Source: Thermovenabulum sp049701175 (GTDB lineage Bacteria; Bacillota; Thermosediminibacteria; Thermosediminibacterales; Thermosediminibacteraceae). Taken from it: a stretch of DNA of 64,000 bases. The notes under the pieces are model-generated. The model did not search any database, was not told the DNA's origin, and saw only the letters and a program-made list of their open reading frames with translations. The position numbers were made by a program, and so were the translations under genes. Of the stretch, positions 59,402 through 64,000 are shown one piece after another. The stretch is from positions 1-64,000 of the forward strand of contig NZ_JBNATW010000001.1 in the NCBI RefSeq assembly GCF_049701175.1. The letters run 5' to 3'. The stretch's first letter is position 1; each line of letters starts with the position of its first letter.

Positions 59402-60528
59402 TACGCTACCACCTCCTCTTCCAAGGATTTTCTTACGATATAGCCCTTTTGTGCAAAAAGATGTATTTCCGCTGGAGTAAGCCCTGCTAAGCCTAATTTT
59501 TCAGAGGTTCTACCAACTTCCCAAAAATTCACTCCGGTCATCATACAGGCAAGGCCGATTATAGTATCTATAGCAGGGGTTTCTACACCTACCTGTTTAC
59601 CAAGGGAAGATATGGGAACCAAGCTGTAAGGCACATCCTCGTAAATATACCTTGTGTTCAATCCCTTTGGCGCAGTTAATCCCTTATAAGCTGTATTATT
59701 CTGAATAGCTTCATAGAGGGTTTCTCCTTTTGCGCCATAAGATTCGTAAAGCCATTCAATAGCTGATAAGGTTTTAACACCTAATGCCCTTGCCACATTC
59801 ATTCTTTCCTCATCCAATTTTTCGAGCATTTTACCTATGGTAGGTGTAATGCCTTCCAAGTAATACTCAAAGGGCTGGCATCTCTCTATATGTCCGCTGT
59901 TTAAAAGAGTTGGCGCAGGGTGAAATATCGCACCAAAATTGTTTAAACTCGTTTCCAATACATCCGTCGCCTTTTTAAATTGAGGAAAGGCATGGGAAAC
60001 TGCTTTAATCACTTTATCAGTCTGGTCTGACGGAATCGCAGCCAATTTAACCTCATTTTTTACGCTGAAAATCTTTACACTTGTGTTTGACATTGCCCTG
60101 CAGGCATAGATAAAAGTCTGAGCCTCGGCTACCACCACATCTTTTTCCGCTTCCCACTGTCTTAAAACTTCAAGCACTTCGAAAGCTCCGCAGGTTCTAC
60201 CCGGGTTTAGAATTATTATCTGGCCCTTTTTTAAAAAAGGCGCCATGGCAGCTGCAAGCTCTTTATGAGCGGTTGCAGGGGTAGTCACCATAATAACATC
60301 TACCCCGTCTATTGCCTCCTTAATATCATTGGTAACTTTGCAAAGTCTTCCTTCCCCTTCGTAAGTTCCGCTCAAATGAATTACAGGATTTTTTACTAAA
60401 TCGATTAATTTATCATAAGATCTATTGTAAAGGTTAACATTATAACCCATTAAGCCCAGATATCCTGCCATTGCAAGGCCGCCGTTTCCCGCTCCTATAA
60501 CCGCAAAGGAAGTCGCTTTGACCTTCAT
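59401..60528 (-). CDS. NAD/NADP octopine/nopaline dehydrogenase-family protein
   Basis: The family reductively joins an amino acid to a 2-oxoacid, giving opines, or acts on related imines and carbonyls. The 375-residue protein has the dinucleotide motif GAGNGG (residues 12-17), NPGRTCGAFE near 108 and the catalytic His region NNFGAIFHPAPTLLN (His203), followed by the helical C-terminal domain. GGGGGG precedes the ATG. It is the first gene after a c-di-AMP riboswitch and overlaps the next by one base, so both are one regulated unit. Confidence 0.9.
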   Translation of the reverse strand: MKVKATSFAVIGAGNGGLAMAGYLGLMGYNVNLYNRSYDKLIDLVKNPVIHLSGTYEGEGRLCKVTNDIKEAIDGVDVIMVTTPATAHKELAAAMAPFLKKGQIIILNPGRTCGAFEVLEVLRQWEAEKDVVVAEAQTFIYACRAMSNTSVKIFSVKNEVKLAAIPSDQTDKVIKAVSHAFPQFKKATDVLETSLNNFGAIFHPAPTLLNSGHIERCQPFEYYLEGITPTIGKMLEKLDEERMNVARALGVKTLSAIEWLYESYGAKGETLYEAIQNNTAYKGLTAPKGLNTRYIYEDVPYSLVPISSLGKQVGVETPAIDTIIGLACMMTGVNFWEVGRTSEKLGLAGLTPAEIHLFAQKGYIVRKSLEEEVVA

Positions 60529-60559
60529 CGATTACCCCCCTCTCTAATTTTTTTTTGCA

Positions 60560-60796
60560 AAATAAAAGAAGCTATGGAGGCCCATAGCTTGTTTTCAAAG
60601 ACAAAAGTACTCACAAGCTATTACCTCCCTCTACCACGCTTACGAGGTTAGCTGACGGGTTCGGGTCGTGAGGTGACCCTACCCCTTCTTTAATAAAAAC
60701 AATCAAAGAAGGGGATTCACCCCAAACAATTGGGTCCCCCGTTCCCTTCTGCTCCAAATAGCAGAAGGAATTCAGCGTTCTAAAGGATAATAGCCA
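60560..60796 (-). ncRNA. c-di-AMP (ydaO/yuaA-type) riboswitch with terminator
   Basis: On the minus strand the core reads CGCTGAATTCC, AACGGGGGACCCAA, GGGGTGAATCC, GGGTAGGGTC, CCCGAACCCGTCAGCTAACC and TCGTAAGCGT, the conserved blocks of the ydaO/yuaA leader. The closing helix is ACGCT (60778-60774) with AGCGT (60639-60635). The expression platform is a terminator, AAGCTATGG/CCATAGCTT (60590-60569) plus a T-rich tail. An alternative pairing, ATAGCTTGT with ACAAGCTAT, would break it. By analogy ligand binding switches the operon off. The 148 bases from 60797 to 60944 are AT-rich and hold the presumed promoter. Confidence 0.93.
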
Positions 60797-60944
60797 AGAA
60801 ATGATTAAATTGTAAGTTTAATTATACACTATGTATCTAATATTGTCAACGCCTATCTTTTTATAATTTTTATTTTTTTCTAATATATCTTAAACTTGTT
60901 AACATTTTTACGCAATGATGCGTGTTTTAGTATTAGAAAGCTTA

Positions 60945-61439
60945 TTAATTTTTTTCTAAATCTATTAAATATTTTTTAATATTTAAGCCCCCGCCGTATC
61001 CCACCAAGTCACCGCTTTTACCTATAACCCTGTGGCAGGGCACTATTATAGGAATGGGATTTTTATTGTTAGCCTGCCCTACTGCTCTTGCACCTTTAGG
61101 AATACCCATTTTTTGCGAAATATCTTTGTATGTCTTTAACTCCCCGTAAGGTATTTTTAACAATTCATTCCAAACCTTTTTCTGAAATTCAGTGCCCAAT
61201 AAAAGGAGCGGCACACTAAATTCCCGTAAATTTTTTTTAAAGTACAAGTCAAGTTCTTTCTCAGATTTTTTAATAACCCAATTGGCTTTTTTAATAAAAA
61301 AAGGATTTTTAAAATACCTATAAAAAAATACCTTATCAATTTTTTCATTTTCAAAGGATATTTTTATTAAATATTTATCTATCGAAAAAATGATCAACCT
61401 GCCTATAGGTGTGTAGATATCATCATAATATATTTCCAT
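60945..61439 (-). CDS. ogt: O6-alkylguanine-DNA alkyltransferase
   Basis: This suicide repair protein moves methyl groups from O6-methylguanine to its own cysteine. The 164-residue protein has the helix-turn-helix region and the active site IVPCHRVIGKSGDLVGYGGG near residue 133, with the acceptor Cys. The C-terminal part KTYKDISQKMGIPKGARAVGQA is typical; the N-terminal half is short. AAAGGAG precedes the ATG. Confidence 0.94.
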   Translation of the reverse strand: MEIYYDDIYTPIGRLIIFSIDKYLIKISFENEKIDKVFFYRYFKNPFFIKKANWVIKKSEKELDLYFKKNLREFSVPLLLLGTEFQKKVWNELLKIPYGELKTYKDISQKMGIPKGARAVGQANNKNPIPIIVPCHRVIGKSGDLVGYGGGLNIKKYLIDLEKN

Positions 61440-61485
61440 GACTATTCTCCTTTGGAACTTTCAATTTTCTTAATATTACATAATA

Positions 61486-62634
61486 CTACATAGCCGATTC
61501 GTATATTTTATAAATATCCTCGTAATTAAGATTTCCTGGTGTCGTCGATAGATTATGGGTCAAAAATTCAACCACATGTTTGGTTAATATCCTCAAATCT
61601 TCCTTATTTACCCCGAAATACTCCAATCTTTGCGGCAGGTTTAATTTATAAATTATATTTGAAATCCATTCGATTACCCTCTCCGCTTTTTCATCTTCAG
61701 AAAGATTTTCATTTATTTTAAAAATTGTTGACAAAGAAGCTAACTTTTTTACAATATGGGGTTTAATATATTTTAAAAACGGCACCGCTATGGGACATAG
61801 CCCCTCACCATGATTTGCCCCAAAGAAACTGCTTAAAGGATGTTCCATTGCATGAAGGGCACTGACTCCTGAAAGCCCTATGGAAATCCCTGCAAGATTG
61901 CTCGCAAGGGCCATACAGCTCCTTTTTTCGATATCATCCCCGTTATTATAAGCATCCTCTAAGTTTTCTGCAATTAGACTCATAGCTTTTAAAGAATACA
62001 TCTCTGTAAAAGGCTGGCATCGCAGACTTATGTAAGATTCTAACGCATGGAAGAAAGCATCCATTCCTGTAAATGCTGTAATTCTCTTAGGCATTGTTGT
62101 CATCAATTCGGGGTCTATGATAGATACCTTCGGATAAATTGAAGGATTTCTAAACCCTTTTTTTACATTAGTCTTAGGATTAGTCATAACGGCAATGTTG
62201 TTCCCTTCACTGCCTGTTCCCGAAGTTGTGGGTACTAATATAATCGGGACTGCATTCTGAGCCTTTTTGCCTTCAAAATATTCTGCCAAATCCCCCTCGT
62301 TTTTCATTTTAAAAGCTATTCCTTTGGCTGTATCCATAGCGCTTCCGCCACCCACTCCTATAATGACATCTGCTGAAACTTCCATTGCAAATCTTGCTCC
62401 GTTTTCTATTTCTTCAAAAGTAGGGTTAGGCAAAACTTTGTCGTAAATTTCCGGTTTAACTCCTTCTTTTTCCAAGCTCCATACTATTTTTTCTAATGCA
62501 CCAGAGCGCTTGGAACTTGATTTTCCGGTTACTACAAGAGCCTTTGTGCCGTATTGTTTTGCGTAAATTCCTATTTGGTTTATCGTAGCTTTTCCAAATA
62601 CCAATTTAGTAGGTAAAAAATACTGAAACTCCAC
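61486..62634 (-). CDS. Iron-containing alcohol dehydrogenase
   Basis: Group III NAD(P)-dependent alcohol dehydrogenase, 382 residues. Metal-binding residues are in FTGMDAFFHALESY (Asp and His, near 200), SALHAMEHPLSSFFGANHGEG (His residues near 260-275), and the dinucleotide loop GVGGGSAMDTAKG lies near 93. These enzymes make butanol, 1,3-propanediol or ethanol. It starts at GTG with GGAGGG and follows an MFS gene by 3 bases, so the two may share a role. Confidence 0.94.
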   Translation of the reverse strand: MEFQYFLPTKLVFGKATINQIGIYAKQYGTKALVVTGKSSSKRSGALEKIVWSLEKEGVKPEIYDKVLPNPTFEEIENGARFAMEVSADVIIGVGGGSAMDTAKGIAFKMKNEGDLAEYFEGKKAQNAVPIILVPTTSGTGSEGNNIAVMTNPKTNVKKGFRNPSIYPKVSIIDPELMTTMPKRITAFTGMDAFFHALESYISLRCQPFTEMYSLKAMSLIAENLEDAYNNGDDIEKRSCMALASNLAGISIGLSGVSALHAMEHPLSSFFGANHGEGLCPIAVPFLKYIKPHIVKKLASLSTIFKINENLSEDEKAERVIEWISNIIYKLNLPQRLEYFGVNKEDLRILTKHVVEFLTHNLSTTPGNLNYEDIYKIYESAM

Positions 62635-62637
62635 TTG

Positions 62638-63867
62638 TTATCCCTCCAAATCCTTAAAACTTAGTTGTCTATATAAATAATAATTTAAAATAAGCATCAT
62701 TATAGCTCCTACCAAACCAAGCCAAAAGGTACATGCCCATACCGCCTCTATTTTGTGATTTTTAAGAAAAACTCCCGTTATCATAGGGCTAACAGTAAAC
62801 CCCGATCTCATAATAATATCCATTACGGAGTTAAACCTACCCCTATGAGAGATTGGGGAATTTTCCGCAATAAAAGTCCTGTTATTTACCGCATCAATGA
62901 TTTCTCCCAAAGTCCAGATAAAAGTAGTAATAAAAAACATTAATGGTGTATTAGCAAAATAATTAAGTCCGAAGCCTACTGCAAACAATATTCCTGCAAT
63001 TCCCACGCAAAAAAGGCTGGAATATTTCTTGGTAATAGAGTTTATAAAAGGGGTAAAAACAACCACTGTAATGGCATTTAGACCCATCACCATACCGTAC
63101 AACTTAGCCCCATTGGAATTAAACAATTGGTTTAAGTGAAGAGGCAAGGAAAAGGAACACTGGCTGTAAACTAAGCTAAAAATGATATAAATAAAACCGA
63201 AAGCCAAAAGTATAGGCCTTTCCATTAAAGCCCTAACAGTGCTGCCTTCTTCATAAGTTTCATATGTCGAGATTTTCAATGATTTTAAATCTTCTTTTTT
63301 TGGTAAGGTTTCATCTACAAAAAAATATATTAAAGTCATAGCAATTATTGTCGTTAGAGCATTTCCTAAATACAATAATTTTGTGTAATTTTTGTATAAA
63401 AAACCGGCAACAATCGAACCTAAAGCAAAGCCCAAATTTACTCCTAAATAGCTCAAGGAAAATGCTGTTTTTCTTATACCTTCTTCTGAAATGTCGGTAA
63501 TCATAGAATTAAAAGCAGGGCTCGCTATGGACAAAGATAGGCTTGAAGCTAAAAGAAGATATATAATTATTTCAGGGTATTCTATAAAAGAACATACAAT
63601 CAAGCAAACCGCGGAAATAAGGTGAAAAATTATCATTATTTTTTTTCTTCCGATAGTATCAACGAGTTTACCTCCTATTAGTGAACCGGGAACAATAATA
63701 AAAGTAACTAATGCTACTATGTAACCCGTATAGTCCTTCGAGTAGCCATATTTATCGGTTAACAATAATGTCAAAAAAGGCCTTACAAAATTCCCAAATG
63801 AATTAATCATAAAGGCAAATATTATAACGTAAAGAGCTTGGGGCAAATTCATATACTCTTTTATCAA
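62638..63867 (-). CDS. Major facilitator superfamily transporter
   Basis: The 409-residue protein has about 12 membrane helices and the MFS motif GGKLVDTIGRKKIMI between helices 2 and 3 (near residue 65). The start is TTG at 63867 with GGGGGG 5 bases upstream; an ATG five codons later is the alternative. The substrate is unclear; a drug or sugar efflux role is typical. It is the first gene before the iron-dependent dehydrogenase. Confidence 0.88.
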   Translation of the reverse strand: MIKEYMNLPQALYVIIFAFMINSFGNFVRPFLTLLLTDKYGYSKDYTGYIVALVTFIIVPGSLIGGKLVDTIGRKKIMIIFHLISAVCLIVCSFIEYPEIIIYLLLASSLSLSIASPAFNSMITDISEEGIRKTAFSLSYLGVNLGFALGSIVAGFLYKNYTKLLYLGNALTTIIAMTLIYFFVDETLPKKEDLKSLKISTYETYEEGSTVRALMERPILLAFGFIYIIFSLVYSQCSFSLPLHLNQLFNSNGAKLYGMVMGLNAITVVVFTPFINSITKKYSSLFCVGIAGILFAVGFGLNYFANTPLMFFITTFIWTLGEIIDAVNNRTFIAENSPISHRGRFNSVMDIIMRSGFTVSPMITGVFLKNHKIEAVWACTFWLGLVGAIMMLILNYYLYRQLSFKDLEG

Positions 63868-63935
63868 ATTAACCCCCCTCCCCCGTATAAAACATTATAA
63901 CATAATATAATCATATTTTTTAAAAAATTGCTTTT

Positions 63936-63967
63936 TAAAAAAAAAAGAATCCCTCTTTGGGGATTCT
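63936..63967 (-). terminator. Terminator for a gene beyond the right edge
   Basis: AGAATCCC (63946-63953) pairs with GGGATTCT (63960-63967) and a run of ten T follows on the minus strand. It ends a minus-strand gene whose coding region lies past the window; nothing else can be read in the final 33 bases. Confidence 0.85.
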
Positions 63968-64000
63968 TTCTACGCTATTATTTTTTCCAAAAATACCTTA

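Noticed and set aside
60945..61439. Shadow frames within the alkyltransferase and other genes
   Set aside because: Overlapping frames lack ribosome sites and known domains; they are by-products of the real coding frame.

Overview
This window reads as chromosomal DNA of an anaerobic, probably thermophilic, low-GC Firmicute of the Clostridia. The signs are strong AGGAGG-type ribosome binding sites, frequent TTG/GTG starts, AT-rich spacers, a CIRCE-controlled groESL operon, an archaeal-type fructose bisphosphate aldolase/phosphatase, NuoEF-type electron-bifurcating enzymes, molybdopterin synthesis, and a secondary alcohol dehydrogenase almost identical in recalled sequence to that of Thermoanaerobacter. 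The exact genus cannot be fixed by eye; Thermoanaerobacterales or Thermosediminibacterales is my guess. There are no rRNA genes, CRISPR arrays or prophage.

Layout. 0-3.2 kb (+): a pantothenate operon (DUF2520 reductase, panB, panC, panD) behind an attenuator-like leader. 3.2-4.0 kb: gene-free debris with insertion-sequence remnants, then tmRNA (-). 4.4-5.2 kb (+): a TIM-barrel sugar isomerase. 5.2-11.6 kb (-): a frameshifted recD2, the nickel-pincer cofactor genes larE-larB-larC, and gltX. 11.7-19.2 kb (-): a methionine/SAM neighbourhood: the sodium/methionine symporter pair MetP/MetS (MetS is a 34-residue gene), an arginase-fold protein, MTA phosphorylase, a class II aldolase, a HEAT-repeat protein and metK. 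19.6-30.7 kb: FBP aldolase/phosphatase, pstSCA without pstB, guaA, 5-formyl-THF cyclo-ligase, nagB with its GntR regulator, a Cys-rich ArsR regulator (+), a DUF2179 membrane protein and groESL. 31-36.6 kb (-): moeA, moeA-PBP fusion, moaA, moaC, MOSC, mog. 36.7-42 kb: MFS (+), EamA, then an FHA/FtsW/PBP cell-wall cluster. 42.2-51.2 kb (-): a 2-hydroxyacyl-CoA-dehydratase-type activase set and, upstream of it, a NuoE/NuoF/(NuoG-GltD fusion) complex that looks electron-bifurcating. 51.4-55.1 kb: P-loop/Asp23 fusion, GH18 protein, SLH protein, tRNA-Arg. 55.3-64 kb: secondary ADH with an in-frame stop (+), lgt, a thioesterase, a two-gene operon behind a c-di-AMP (ydaO-type) riboswitch, O6-alkylguanine-DNA methyltransferase, an iron-type ADH and an MFS transporter.

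Most notable. (1) The c-di-AMP riboswitch controls an opine-type dehydrogenase plus a fused B12-domain/mutase-like protein, a possible osmolyte pathway that I do not recognise as described. (2) A 1190-residue fusion joins a 2Fe-2S domain, a GltD/NfnB-like flavoprotein, 4Fe-4S domains and a NuoG/FdhA-like domain, next to NuoE and NuoF. (3) Two genes carry single-base lesions: an ADH stop codon exactly at catalytic Ser39, and a recD2 frameshift right after the Walker B motif. (4) Several regulatory sites can be read directly: CIRCE, candidate Pho boxes plus a 14-bp inverted repeat at pstS, a palindrome over the nagR promoter, phased 20-bp repeats before the MFS gene, and a possible Rex site before the ADH.
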